Source of the DNA: Streptomyces sp. TRM49041
Lineage (GTDB): Bacteria > Actinomycetota > Actinomycetes > Streptomycetales > Streptomycetaceae
Reading direction: 5' to 3'
DNA: 64,000 nt
NCBI RefSeq assembly: GCF_008271805.1
Contig: NZ_VSRY01000014.1
Location: 1 to 64,000 of the forward strand
Shown here: positions 34,405-43,173 of the stretch, piece by piece
How positions within the stretch are numbered: position 1 is the stretch's first letter
Layout: each line of letters begins with the position of its first letter
The notes under the pieces: generated by a model
What the model saw: the letters and a program-made list of their open reading frames with translations, nothing else
What the model was told of the DNA's origin: nothing
Database searches by the model: none
Translations under genes and position numbers: made by a program

Positions 34405-34989
34405 GTGCCAAGGATTCGAGCGGCCTCCGTGGCCGAGCACCGGACGATGCAGCGCGCCGCCCTGCTGGACGCGGCGCGCTCTCTGCTGTCCGAGGGCGGC
34501 ACGGAGGCGCTGACCTTCCCCGCCCTCGCCGAGCGCACCGGCCTCGCCCGGTCGTCGGTATACGAGTACTTCCGCTCCCGCGCGGCCGTCGTGGAGGAGC
34601 TGTGCGCGGTCGACTTCCCCGTCTGGGCCGCCGAGGTCGAGACCGCCATGGAGCGGGCGGAGACGCCGGAGGCCAAGATCGAGGCGTATGTGCGCCGCCA
34701 GCTGGAACTCGTCGGCGACCGCCGGCACCGGGCGGTCGTCGCCATCTCCGCCGGCGAACTCGACGACGGCGCCCGCGAGAAGATCCGCGCCGCGCACGGC
34801 GGGCTCATCGCGATGATCGTCGAAGCCCTCGCCGAACTCGGCCAGGCGGAACCGCGGCTCGCCGCGATGCTGCTCCAGGGCATGGTCGACGCGGCCGTCC
34901 GCCGCATCGAGCTGGGCGCCGCCGAGGAGCCCGCGGCCATCGCCGACACGGCGGTCGCACTGGCTCTCAACGGAGTGCACGGCTCCTGA
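34405..34989 (+). CDS. TetR-family transcriptional regulator
   Basis: A 194-residue repressor with an N-terminal HTH (ALLDAARSLLSEGGTEALTF, LAERTGLARSSVYEYFRSRA, about residues 16-55) and an all-helical ligand domain. It starts 47 bases after whiG with GTG. The ligand is unknown. An M23 peptidase gene converges on it, and that gene's reading frame is open antisense right through this gene; codon usage (G/C third bases) and the clean HTH favour this strand as coding. Confidence 0.85.
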   Translation: MPRIRAASVAEHRTMQRAALLDAARSLLSEGGTEALTFPALAERTGLARSSVYEYFRSRAAVVEELCAVDFPVWAAEVETAMERAETPEAKIEAYVRRQLELVGDRRHRAVVAISAGELDDGAREKIRAAHGGLIAMIVEALAELGQAEPRLAAMLLQGMVDAAVRRIELGAAEEPAAIADTAVALALNGVHGS

Positions 34990-35679
34990 CAGGCCCCCGG
35001 CGTAGACGCCTCCCTCCGGGGCGGTCGAGCCGCAACGGCCCCGACCGACGACGCGGCGGTCGCCGACCAGCAACCCCAGCGGCAGCAGCCGGGACGGCGC
35101 GCGTCGTAGGTGCCGGGGCGGCAGTAGCGACAGCGGGTTCAGATAGGTGTCGTCGTGCCGGAGTCCCCAGTGCAGACACGTGCCCGCACAGTGCGACGCC
35201 GCGTCGGCGGTCGTAACCGCGACCACCTGGCCTGCCCGGACCTCCGCATCCACTGCCACCAGGGCGCGCACCGGCTCGTATGTGGTGCGCAGCGGCACCG
35301 AACCCGGCAGGGTCACGGACAGGACGCCCCGGCCCGCGATGGGTCCCGCAAACGACACCCGTCCGTCGGCGGCGGCCCGCACGGGCGTGCCCGGCGGCGC
35401 GGCCAGGTCAACACCGCGGTGCCCGGGCCCGTACACCGACAGGGGTGGCTCCCAGCCCCGTACGACCGAGGGGCGTGGCGGTCCCACCGGCCACACGGCG
35501 TCCTCGACCGGCAGTGCGCCGCCCGACGGTCCGTCGGCGCGGGCCGGGCCGGCGCGTGACGCGGGGGCCGACCGTGCCGCCTGCGGCGTCCCCGCGGGTG
35601 CGGCCGCCAGGAGCAGGAGAAACGCCAGCAGAACGGCGAGCGTGGGGCGGGGCCGTGATATCGGGCTGTGTCGGTACAT
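34990..35679 (-). CDS. Secreted M23-family metallopeptidase, 3' end unresolved
   Basis: A LytM/M23 endopeptidase-like cell-wall enzyme. A signal peptide (about residues 12-30, [21 protein letters not shown]) is followed by a Pro/Ser linker and the M23 fold: [21 protein letters not shown] (His and Asp ligands) and [20 protein letters not shown] (HxH-type end motif HWG). Homologues I recall end shortly after the PSRLLP motif, but here no stop occurs: this frame stays open antisense to 34234 across the whole TetR gene, and the nearest stop in another frame is at 34967. The coordinate given is the limit of supportable sequence. Confidence 0.65.
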
Positions 35680-35730
35680 GGGCAGCACTGTCCTACCGAA
35701 CCGTCCAACGGGCGGATCATGGACAGGATC

Positions 35731-35757
35731 TGTGGACAACCGGCCCGGTTGTCCACA
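35731..35757. promoter_or_regulatory. Perfect inverted pair of DnaA boxes upstream of rpsB
   Basis: TGTGGACAA (35731-35739) and TTGTCCACA (35749-35757) are two exact consensus DnaA boxes in inverted orientation. They form a 13-bp perfect dyad, TGTGGACAACCGG-C-CCGGTTGTCCACA. It lies between the M23 gene start and the probable rpsB promoter. Confidence 0.7.
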
Positions 35758-35787
35758 GCGCCGTCACCTGGTGGTGTCCAGGTCCCG

Positions 35788-35793
35788 TACACT
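35788..35793 (+). promoter_or_regulatory. Candidate -10 element of the rpsB promoter
   Basis: TACACT matches the housekeeping -10 well; the -35 is poor. Transcription would start near 35800 and leave a leader of about 135 bases before rpsB. Confidence 0.4.
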
Positions 35794-35934
35794 TCTTCTG
35801 GCGACTCGGGCCACCGGGTCGACTTCGCACGCCCCGCCACCGCCTTCATCGGCCGTGGCAGCGCTCATCGGTCCATTCGTGGAGCAGCGCGCCGGGGCGT
35901 CAGGACACAACCGACAATTCAAGGAGATACGGCC

Positions 35935-36834
35935 ATGGCCGTCGTCACGATGCGGGAGCTGCTGGAGAGCGGCGTCCACTTCGGTCACCAGACCCGTCGC
36001 TGGAACCCGAAGATGAAGCGCTTCATCTTCACCGAGCGCAACGGCATCTACATCATCGACCTGCTCCAGTCGCTGTCGTACATCGACCGCGCCTACGAGT
36101 TCGTCAAGGAGACCGTCGCGCACGGCGGCTCCATCATGTTCGTCGGCACGAAGAAGCAGGCGCAGGAGGCCATCGCCGAGCAGGCCACCCGCGTCGGCAT
36201 GCCGTACGTCAACCAGCGCTGGCTGGGTGGCATGCTCACCAACTTCTCCACCGTCTACAAGCGCCTTCAGCGTCTGAAGGAGCTTGAGGCGATCGACTTC
36301 GAGGACGTGGCCGCCTCCGGCCTGACCAAGAAGGAGCTCCTGGTCCTCTCGCGTGAGAAGACCAAGCTGGAGAAGACCCTCGGTGGTATCCGCGACATGC
36401 AGAAGGTGCCGAGCGCCGTCTGGATCGTCGACACCAAGAAGGAGCACATCGCCGTCGGCGAGGCGCGCAAGCTCAACATCCCGGTCGTCGCGATCCTCGA
36501 CACCAACTGTGACCCGGACGAGGTCGACTACAAGATCCCGGGCAACGACGACGCGATCCGCTCCGTCACCCTGCTCACCCGCGTGATCGCCGACGCGGTC
36601 GCCGAGGGCCTCATCGCCCGCTCCGGCGCCGCCACCGGTGACACGAAGCCGGGCGAGAAGGCCGCCGGCGAGCCGCTCGCCGAGTGGGAGCGCGACCTGC
36701 TCGAGGGCGAGAAGAAGGCCGACGAGGCCGAGAAGCCGGCCGAGGCCGCCGCCGCGGAGGCCCCGGCTGCCGAGGCCCCGGCCGCCGAGGCGCCCGCCAC
36801 GGAGGCTCCGGCCGCCGAGGCCGAGCAGGCCTGA
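35935..36834 (+). CDS. rpsB: 30S ribosomal protein S2
   Basis: A 299-residue S2. The conserved core runs from [22 protein letters not shown] through [15 protein letters not shown] and [16 protein letters not shown]; an Ala/Glu/Pro repeat tail ([10 protein letters not shown]) extends beyond residue 265, as in other Streptomyces. ATG with AAGGAG upstream. First gene of rpsB-tsf-pyrH-frr-cdsA. Confidence 0.97.
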   Translation: MAVVTMRELLESGVHFGHQTRRWNPKMKRFIFTERNGIYIIDLLQSLSYIDRAYEFVKETVAHGGSIMFVGTKKQAQEAIAEQATRVGMPYVNQRWLGGMLTNFSTVYKRLQRLKELEAIDFEDVAASGLTKKELLVLSREKTKLEKTLGGIRDMQKVPSAVWIVDTKKEHIAVGEARKLNIPVVAILDTNCDPDEVDYKIPGNDDAIRSVTLLTRVIADAVAEGLIARSGAATGDTKPGEKAAGEPLAEWERDLLEGEKKADEAEKPAEAAAAEAPAAEAPAAEAPATEAPAAEAEQA

Positions 36835-36893
36835 TCAGCGGTCCAGATCCGAAGGTCCGGGCCCCGGGGCCCGGCCTGACCGGTCCGGTCGTC

Positions 36894-36922
36894 GACGGTG
36901 GGGGCCACAAGCCCCCGCCGTC
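36894..36922 (+). terminator. Hairpin between rpsB and tsf (possible attenuator)
   Basis: GACGGTGGGGGC (36894-36905) pairs with GCCCCCGCCGTC (36911-36922) with one G-U, around CACAA. An additional CCGGGCCCCGGGGCCCGG palindrome lies about 35 bases upstream (36857-36874). No T-run follows, so partial termination to set the S2:EF-Ts ratio is the plausible role. Confidence 0.5.
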
Positions 36923-36973
36923 CACCCCCCGATCTTTGTAGATCTTCCAGACTTCGAGAGAGATTCACAGATC

Positions 36974-37810
36974 ATGGCGAACTACACCGCCGCTGACGTC
37001 AAGAAGCTCCGTGAGCTCACCGGCGCCGGCATGATGGACTGCAAGAAGGCGCTGGACGAGGCCGAGGGCAACGTCGACAAGGCCGTCGAGGCCCTGCGCA
37101 TCAAGGGCCAGAAGGGCGTCGCCAAGCGCGAGGGCCGCTCCGCCGAGAACGGTGCCGTCGTCTCCGAGATCGCCGACGACAACACCTCCGGCGTCATCGT
37201 CGAGCTGAAGTGCGAGACGGACTTCGTCGCCAAGGGCGAGAAGTTCCAGTCCGTCGCCAACCAGCTCGCCGCCCACGTCGCCGCGACGAGCCCGGCCGAC
37301 ATCGAGGCGCTGCTCGCCTCCGAGATCGAGCCCGGCAAGACCGTCCAGGCGTTCGTGGACGAGGCCAACGCGAACCTCGGCGAGAAGATCGTCCTGGACC
37401 GCTTCGCGCAGTTCACCGGCGGCTACGTCACCGCTTACATGCACCGCACCATGCCCGACCTGCCCCCGCAGATCGGTGTCCTTGTCGAGCTCGACAAGGA
37501 GAACGCCGAGGTCGCGAAGGGCGTCGCGCAGCACATCGCCGCCTTCGCCCCGAAGTACCTCTCCAAGGAGGACGTCCCGGCCGAGGTCGTCGAGGCCGAG
37601 CGTCGCGTCGCCGAGGAGACCACCCGCGCCGAGGGCAAGCCCGAGGCCGCGCTCCCGAAGATCGTCGAGGGTCGTCTCAACGGCTTCTTCAAGGACGCGA
37701 CGCTGCTCGGCCAGCCGTACGCGCTCGACAACAAGAAGTCCGTCCAGAAGGTCCTGGACGAGGCCGGTGTCACCCTGAAGCGCTTCGCGCGCATCAAGGT
37801 CGGCATCTGA
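36974..37810 (+). CDS. tsf: Elongation factor Ts
   Basis: A 278-residue nucleotide exchange factor for EF-Tu. The N-terminal UBA-like TAADVKKLRELTGAGMMDCKKALDE region contains the TGAGMMDCKKAL signature (residues about 16-27), followed by the core with MHRTMPDLPPQIGV and the C-terminal repeat. It is the normal length for actinobacteria. ATG at 36974. Confidence 0.97.
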   Translation: MANYTAADVKKLRELTGAGMMDCKKALDEAEGNVDKAVEALRIKGQKGVAKREGRSAENGAVVSEIADDNTSGVIVELKCETDFVAKGEKFQSVANQLAAHVAATSPADIEALLASEIEPGKTVQAFVDEANANLGEKIVLDRFAQFTGGYVTAYMHRTMPDLPPQIGVLVELDKENAEVAKGVAQHIAAFAPKYLSKEDVPAEVVEAERRVAEETTRAEGKPEAALPKIVEGRLNGFFKDATLLGQPYALDNKKSVQKVLDEAGVTLKRFARIKVGI

Positions 37811-37893
37811 GTCCGTACACGACGGACACCGGACCCCGATAGGGTCGAAGCAGTCGTCCGCGTCCGCGCCGGACGACCGCAGATCTGACGAGG

Positions 37894-37937
37894 AGGCCAT
37901 TGCCGCACAGGGACACCAACACCCCCGGCAATGGCCT
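37894..37937 (+). promoter_or_regulatory. 11-bp stem-loop in the pyrH leader
   Basis: AGGCCATTGCC (37894-37904) is exactly complementary to GGCAATGGCCT (37927-37937), with a 22-nt loop, followed by TCTTCGT. It sits just after tsf and ends 14 bases before the pyrH Shine-Dalgarno GAGGAG, placing it to control readthrough or ribosome access. Confidence 0.55.
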
Positions 37938-37965
37938 TCTTCGTATGTGCACGAGGAGATCTCCA

Positions 37966-38730
37966 ATGAATCAGGGCGCCGCACAGGGCGACGACAGCAC
38001 CGGTAAAAAGGCCGGCCGCTTCCTTCTGAAGCTGTCCGGCGAGGCGTTCGCCGGCGGCGGTGGCCTCGGCGTCGACCCCGACGTCGTACGTGCCATGGCA
38101 CGCGAGATCGCCGCGGTCGTCCGCGACGGCGCGCAGATCGCGGTCGTCATCGGCGGCGGCAACTTCTTCCGCGGCGCCGAACTCCAGCAGCGCGGCATGG
38201 ACCGGGCCCGCTCCGACTACATGGGCATGCTCGGTACGGTCATGAACTGCCTCGCCCTCCAGGACTTCCTGGAGAAGGAGGGCATCCAGTCCCGCGTCCA
38301 GACCGCCATCACCATGGGCCAGGTCGCGGAGCCGTACATCCCGCTGCGCGCCGTACGCCACCTGGAGAAGGGCCGTGTAGTCATCTTCGGCGCCGGTATG
38401 GGCATGCCGTACTTCTCCACCGACACCACCGCCGCCCAGCGCGCCCTGGAGATCGACGCAGAGGCTCTCCTCCTGGGCAAGAACGGCGTCGACGGGGTCT
38501 ACGACTCCGACCCCAAGACCAACCCGGACGCCGTGAAGTTCGACGCCCTGGAGTACGGCGAGGTGATCACCCGCGACCTCAAGGTCGCCGACGCCACCGC
38601 CATCACGCTCTGCCGCGACAACAAGCTGCCGATCCTGGTCTTCGAGCTCCTCGCGGCCGGCAATATCGCGCGCGCGGTGAAGGGTGAGAAGATCGGCACT
38701 CTCGTGAGCGACCAGGGCACCCGGCACTGA
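37966..38730 (+). CDS. pyrH: UMP kinase PyrH
   Basis: A 254-residue hexameric UMP kinase (UMP to UDP). The amino-acid-kinase fold shows [12 protein letters not shown] (residues about 20-31), [10 protein letters not shown], the UMP/GTP region IRSVQTAIT-like [19 protein letters not shown], and [23 protein letters not shown] at 37966 behind CGAGGAGATC. A stem-loop precedes its RBS. Next gene frr is separated by 127 bases. Confidence 0.96.
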   Translation: MNQGAAQGDDSTGKKAGRFLLKLSGEAFAGGGGLGVDPDVVRAMAREIAAVVRDGAQIAVVIGGGNFFRGAELQQRGMDRARSDYMGMLGTVMNCLALQDFLEKEGIQSRVQTAITMGQVAEPYIPLRAVRHLEKGRVVIFGAGMGMPYFSTDTTAAQRALEIDAEALLLGKNGVDGVYDSDPKTNPDAVKFDALEYGEVITRDLKVADATAITLCRDNKLPILVFELLAAGNIARAVKGEKIGTLVSDQGTRH

Positions 38731-38857
38731 CCCCGGGTCCCCCCGCCCGGGGATGGACAAAGCCCTGCCGGTCGGACACCGTGCAGGAGAAGACGCGACG
38801 CAGGTTCCGCGGCCGTGGTGCACGCCGGGACAAACCCAAAGACACGCAGGAGCAATG

Positions 38858-39415
38858 GTGATCGAAGAGACCCTCCTCGAGGCCGAGGAGAAGATGGAGA
38901 AGGCCGTCCTGGTCGCCAAGGAGGACTTCGCCGCGATCCGCACCGGGCGTGCGCACCCGGCCATGTTCAACAAGATCGTGGCCGACTACTACGGTGCCCT
39001 CACGCCGATCAATCAGCTGGCCTCCTTCTCGGTGCCGGAGCCGCGCATGGCCGTCGTGACCCCGTTCGACAAGACCGCCCTGCGCAACATCGAGCAGGCG
39101 ATCCGCGATTCGGACCTCGGCGTCAACCCGACCAACGACGGCAACATCATCCGGGTGGTCTTCCCCGAGCTCACCGAGGAGCGCCGCCGGGAGTACATCA
39201 AGGTCGCCAAGGGCAAGGGCGAGGACGCGAAGATCTCGATCCGCTCCGTCCGCCGCAAGGCCAAGGAGACCATCGACAAGTTCATCAAGGACGGCGAGGT
39301 CGGCGAGGACGAGGGCCGCCGTGCGGAGAAGGAGCTCGACGACACCACCGCGAAGTACGTCGCGCAGGTGGACGAGCTGCTGAAGCACAAGGAAGCCGAG
39401 CTGCTCGAGGTCTGA
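38858..39415 (+). CDS. frr: Ribosome recycling factor
   Basis: A 185-residue RRF of standard length that splits post-termination ribosomes with [22 protein letters not shown] and [21 protein letters not shown] are the diagnostic segments. I chose GTG at 38858 (5 bases after AGGAG, 185 residues as in the family) over the ATG at 38855. The stop overlaps the cdsA start. Confidence 0.95.
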   Translation: MIEETLLEAEEKMEKAVLVAKEDFAAIRTGRAHPAMFNKIVADYYGALTPINQLASFSVPEPRMAVVTPFDKTALRNIEQAIRDSDLGVNPTNDGNIIRVVFPELTEERRREYIKVAKGKGEDAKISIRSVRRKAKETIDKFIKDGEVGEDEGRRAEKELDDTTAKYVAQVDELLKHKEAELLEV

Positions 39416-40530
39416 TGAACGACGCTTCCTGGGGGGCCCCGCCACGAGGCGGATACTGGGGTCCGCCCGACCAGGGGCGCGCTCCGGCCGCCCCGGCGGG
39501 TCCCGCCTACGATGAGCATGCCGCGCAGCAGACTCGGCCCGTGCCCATCGTGCCCGACGTCCCCGCTGACGGAGACCAGGACGACCATGACCGGGGGGCC
39601 GCTCGGCTGAGCGGTCCCCTGTTCCATGACGAGATGCCGCAGGAGCCCATGCCCTCGGAACCACCGGAGCCCTCCCGGCCGCAGGCTCGCTCGCAGAAGA
39701 AGCAGAGGCAGAAGAAGCAGGCCGGCCGGGACCTGCGGGCAGCCATAGGGGTCGGCGTCGGGCTCGGCGCCGTCATCGTCGCCTCGCTCTTCGTCGTCAA
39801 GGCCGTGTTCGTCGGCGTGATCGCGGTCGCCGTCGTCGTCGGCCTGTGGGAGCTCACCTCCCGGCTCGAGGAGCGCAAGGGCATCAAGGCGCCCCTCGTA
39901 CCGCTCGCGGTCGGCGGCGCGGCGATGGTCGTCGCCGGGTACGTACGCGGCGCCGAGGGCGCCTGGGTGACGATGGCGCTCACCGCGCTCGCGGTGCTCG
40001 TGTGGCGTATGACGGAACCGCCCGAGGGCTATCTCAAGGACGTCACGGCCGGTGTGTTCGCCGCGTTCTACGTGCCGTTCCTGGCGACGTTCGTGGCGCT
40101 GATGCTGGCCGCCGACGACGGGCCGCAGCGGGTGCTGACGTTCCTGGTGCTGACCATCGTCAGCGACACGGGCGCGTACGCCGTCGGCTGGCGGTTCGGC
40201 AAGCACAGGCTGGCGCCGCGCATCAGCCCCGGCAAGACCCGCGAGGGGCTGCTCGGCGCGGTGGCGTTCGCGATGGCGGCGGGCGCGCTGTGTACCGAGT
40301 TCCTTATCGACGGCGGCACCTGGTGGCAGGGCCTCCTGCTGGGCCTGGCCGTCGCCGCGAGCGCGACGCTGGGCGACCTCGGCGAGTCGATGATCAAGCG
40401 CGACCTCGGCATCAAGGACATGGGCACGCTCCTGCCGGGGCACGGCGGCATCATGGACCGGCTCGACTCGCTGCTGCCCACGGCTCCGGTGGTGTGGCTG
40501 CTGCTGGTGCTGTTCGTCGGGGTGGGCTGA
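39415..40530 (+). CDS. cdsA: Phosphatidate cytidylyltransferase (CDP-diacylglycerol synthase)
   Basis: A 371-residue membrane enzyme making CDP-diacylglycerol from phosphatidate and CTP. The first about 105 residues are disordered and rich in Pro, Gln and Lys (KKQRQKKQ), unusual compared with the 270-residue E. coli form but common in actinobacteria. Eight or so membrane helices follow, with the CdsA signature [16 protein letters not shown] [36 protein letters not shown] near the end (about residues 318-353). Start ATG overlaps the frr stop by one base. Confidence 0.95.
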   Translation: MNDASWGAPPRGGYWGPPDQGRAPAAPAGPAYDEHAAQQTRPVPIVPDVPADGDQDDHDRGAARLSGPLFHDEMPQEPMPSEPPEPSRPQARSQKKQRQKKQAGRDLRAAIGVGVGLGAVIVASLFVVKAVFVGVIAVAVVVGLWELTSRLEERKGIKAPLVPLAVGGAAMVVAGYVRGAEGAWVTMALTALAVLVWRMTEPPEGYLKDVTAGVFAAFYVPFLATFVALMLAADDGPQRVLTFLVLTIVSDTGAYAVGWRFGKHRLAPRISPGKTREGLLGAVAFAMAAGALCTEFLIDGGTWWQGLLLGLAVAASATLGDLGESMIKRDLGIKDMGTLLPGHGGIMDRLDSLLPTAPVVWLLLVLFVGVG

Positions 40531-40570
40531 CGCCGGTTCGGCCTCGCTGACCTGCTGTTCCTCGGGTGAA

Positions 40571-40599
40571 GGGCTCGTTGTCCACAGGGCGGCGAGCCC
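40571..40599 (+). promoter_or_regulatory. DnaA box inside the loop of an inverted repeat upstream of rlmN
   Basis: An exact DnaA box TTGTCCACA (40578-40586) lies between GGGCTCG (40571-40577) and CGAGCCC (40593-40599), a perfect 7-bp inverted repeat. It is 32 bases ahead of the rlmN start. Confidence 0.55.
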
Positions 40600-40630
40600 T
40601 ACGTCGTATCTCTGCGACACTGGTGGGACC

Positions 40631-41737
40631 ATGCCCAAGCCCGGAGAACTCACTTTCGTCGCCCCCCGCGGAGCCAAGAAGCCGCCGCGGCACCTCGCCG
40701 ACCTCACGCCCGCCGAGCGCAAGGAGGCCGTGGCCGCGATCGGCGAGAAGCCGTTCCGCGCCAAGCAGCTGTCCCAGCACTACTTCGCGCGGTACGCCCA
40801 CGACCCCGCCCAGTGGACCGACATCCCCGCCGGCTCCCGCGAGAAGCTCGCCGGTGAACTGCTGCCGGAGCTGATGACCGTCGTCCGGCATATCTCGTGC
40901 GACGACGACACCACCCGCAAGACGCTGTGGCGGCTGCACGACGGCACGCTCGTCGAGTCGGTGCTCATGCGCTACCCCGACCGTGTGACGATGTGCATCT
41001 CGTCGCAGGCCGGCTGCGGCATGAACTGCCCGTTCTGTGCCACCGGCCAGGCCGGTCTCGACCGGAACCTGTCGACCGCCGAGATCGTCCACCAGATCGT
41101 CGACGGGATGCGCGCCCTGCGCGACGGCGAGGTCCCCGGAGGGCCCGCGCGGCTGTCGAACATCGTGTTCATGGGCATGGGGGAGCCGCTCGCCAACTAC
41201 AACCGGGTCGTGGGCGCCATCCGCCGCCTCACCGACCCCGAGCCGGACGGCCTCGGCCTGTCACAGCGCGGGATCACGGTCTCCACGGTCGGTCTCGTCC
41301 CGGCGATGCTGCGCTTCGCCGACGAGGGCTTCAAGTGCCGCCTCGCCGTCTCCCTCCACGCGCCGGACGACGAACTGCGCGACACGCTCGTCCCCGTCAA
41401 CACACGCTGGAAGGTCCGCGAGGTCCTCGACGCGGCCTGGCAGTACGCCGAGCGGTCCGGGCGCCGCGTCTCCGTCGAGTACGCGCTGATCCGCGACATC
41501 AACGACCAGGCATGGCGCGGCGACCTGCTCGGCCGGCTCCTCAAGGGCAAGCGGGTCCATGTCAACCTGATCCCGCTCAACCCCACCCCGGGCTCCAAGT
41601 GGACCGCCTCCCGTCCCGAGGACGAGAGGGCGTTCGTGGAAGCCATCGCCGCCCACGGCGTCCCGGTCACCGTCCGCGACACCCGCGGCCAGGAGATCGA
41701 CGGGGCCTGTGGGCAGCTCGCCGCCGCCGAGCGCTGA
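40631..41737 (+). CDS. rlmN: 23S rRNA/tRNA (adenine-C2)-methyltransferase RlmN
   Basis: A 368-residue dual-specificity radical SAM enzyme forming m2A2503 in 23S rRNA and m2A37 in tRNA. The cluster motif is CGMNCPFC (about residues 131-138), preceded by [16 protein letters not shown] (SAM binding), and the catalytic Cys near the C-terminus ([13 protein letters not shown] [10 protein letters not shown], about residue 361) are present, as is the essential upstream region. Own leader with a DnaA box. Confidence 0.96.
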   Translation: MPKPGELTFVAPRGAKKPPRHLADLTPAERKEAVAAIGEKPFRAKQLSQHYFARYAHDPAQWTDIPAGSREKLAGELLPELMTVVRHISCDDDTTRKTLWRLHDGTLVESVLMRYPDRVTMCISSQAGCGMNCPFCATGQAGLDRNLSTAEIVHQIVDGMRALRDGEVPGGPARLSNIVFMGMGEPLANYNRVVGAIRRLTDPEPDGLGLSQRGITVSTVGLVPAMLRFADEGFKCRLAVSLHAPDDELRDTLVPVNTRWKVREVLDAAWQYAERSGRRVSVEYALIRDINDQAWRGDLLGRLLKGKRVHVNLIPLNPTPGSKWTASRPEDERAFVEAIAAHGVPVTVRDTRGQEIDGACGQLAAAER

Positions 41738-41890
41738 CCGGCCCGCGGACCGGCACGTTCACCGGCCCGCGTACCGATAGGCGGACGTGGACCGGTACCG
41801 CGGACGCGGACCGGTACGCCGACCGCTACGCGGACCTGCGGGTGACCGAAAATCGCCCCGCTGTAGTCTGAGTTCGAACATCTGGATATT

Positions 41891-41983
41891 CCGACAGGGG
41901 AGCGCCACAGCGCTGAGAGTGCGGTGCCGTCAGACCGCAGACCCTCTGAACCTCGCCCAGGTCATTCTGGGTAGGGAGTTCGG
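41891..41983 (+). promoter_or_regulatory. TPP (THI-box) riboswitch
   Basis: The two sensor arms carry the invariant GGGGAGC...GCTGAGAG (pyrimidine arm, 41897-41919) and CCGCAGACCCTCTGAACCT (pyrophosphate arm, 41935-41953), closed by P1 (CCGA...TCGG). The final GTAGGGAGTTCGG is the usual 3' end. It precedes the thiamine transporter, so TPP should repress import. Confidence 0.95.
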
Positions 41984-42002
41984 TCGCTACTCGAGCTGTT
42001 GC

Positions 42003-42067
42003 GCCCTGCCCACCCTCCTTCCGAGCGGTGGGCGGGGCCGCGTCTCTTCCTGGTCACACCCAGGAGG
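42003..42067 (+). promoter_or_regulatory. Candidate TPP riboswitch expression platform
   Basis: GCCCTGCCCACC (42003-42014) pairs with GGTGGGCGGGGC (42027-42038). A second hairpin pairs TCCTGG (42048-42053) with CCAGGA (42060-42065), covering four bases of the AGGAGG Shine-Dalgarno (42062-42067). Translation control by SD masking is the simplest reading; the first hairpin could instead end transcription. Confidence 0.5.
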
Positions 42068-42072
42068 AATCT

Positions 42073-43173
42073 GTGAGCACCACCAAGAAGATCACCGCGG
42101 GCGCGGCCGCCGCGGCGCTGGGCGCCCTGACGCTCACCGCCTGCGGCGACGGCTCCGGCAGCGGAGACGGCGGCACGACGGACGGGGCCAAGTCCAAGAC
42201 CGTCACCCTCGTCAGCCACGACTCCTTCGTCGCCTCCGACGCCGTCCTGAAGGAGTTCACCCAGCGGACCGGCTACACGGTCAAGGTCCTCAAGAGCGGC
42301 GACGCCGTCGAGGCGGTCAACAAGGCCGTCCTCACCAAGGGCGCCCCGCAGGGCGACGTCTTCTTCGGCGTCGACAACACCACTCTCTCCCGCGCCCTCG
42401 ACAACGACCTCTTCGAGCCGTACGAGGCGAAGGGCCTCGACCGGGTCGACGACGCCGTCCAGCTCGACAAGGACAAGCACCGCGTCACGCCCGTCGACTC
42501 CGGCGACATCTGCGTCAACTACGACAAGAAGTACTTCGCCGACAAGAAGCTCGCGCCGCCGCAGACCCTCGAAGACCTCGTCGAGCCCGCCTACAGGAAC
42601 CTGCTCGTGGTCGAGAACCCCGAGCGGTCGTCCCCCGGCCTCGGCTTCCTGCTCGGCACGGCCGCCGCGTACGGCGACGACGGCTGGCAGGACTACTGGA
42701 AGAAGCTGAAGGACAACGGCGTCAAGGTCGCCGAGAGCTGGGAGATCGCCTACAACCAGGAGTTCTCCGGCTCCGCCGGCGGCAAGCAGGCCAAGGCCGA
42801 GCGGCCGCTGGTCGTCTCCTACGCCTCCAGCCCGCCCGCCGAGGTCCTCTACAGCGACCCGCAGCCCGCCGAGGCCCCGACCGGTGTCTCCACCGGCACC
42901 TGTTTCCGCCAGGTCGAGTTCGCCGGCCTCCTCAAGGGCGCGAAGAACGAGGAGGGAGGCAAGGCCCTCATCGACTTCATGATCAGCAAGAAGTTCCAGG
43001 AGGACATGCCGCTGAACATGTTCGTGCACCCGGTCGCCGAGGACGCCCAGCTGCCCGAGCTGTTCACCCGGCACGGCGTGGTGGTCGACAAGCCGCGGAC
43101 CATGGACCCGGAGAAGATCGCCGAGAACCGTGACCAGTGGGTCCAGTCGTGGTCCTCGCTCGTCCTGAAGTAG
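42073..43173 (+). CDS. thiB: Thiamine ABC transporter substrate-binding lipoprotein
   Basis: A 366-residue lipoprotein: signal peptide with lipobox LTAC (Cys24), then a periplasmic-binding fold typical of thiamine/TPP binding proteins (VTLVSHDSFVASDAVLKEF, NYDKKYFADKKLAPPQTLEDL, GWQDYWKKLKDNGVKVAESW). GTG start with AGGAGG 6 bases upstream. First gene after a TPP riboswitch; thiP follows with overlap, thiQ next. Confidence 0.93.
   Translation: MSTTKKITAGAAAAALGALTLTACGDGSGSGDGGTTDGAKSKTVTLVSHDSFVASDAVLKEFTQRTGYTVKVLKSGDAVEAVNKAVLTKGAPQGDVFFGVDNTTLSRALDNDLFEPYEAKGLDRVDDAVQLDKDKHRVTPVDSGDICVNYDKKYFADKKLAPPQTLEDLVEPAYRNLLVVENPERSSPGLGFLLGTAAAYGDDGWQDYWKKLKDNGVKVAESWEIAYNQEFSGSAGGKQAKAERPLVVSYASSPPAEVLYSDPQPAEAPTGVSTGTCFRQVEFAGLLKGAKNEEGGKALIDFMISKKFQEDMPLNMFVHPVAEDAQLPELFTRHGVVVDKPRTMDPEKIAENRDQWVQSWSSLVLK

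Noticed and set aside
34967..35179. Short Arg-rich frame after the M23 peptidase
   Set aside because: Alternative frame of the peptidase tail; no independent coding evidence, kept only as a note on the lost stop.
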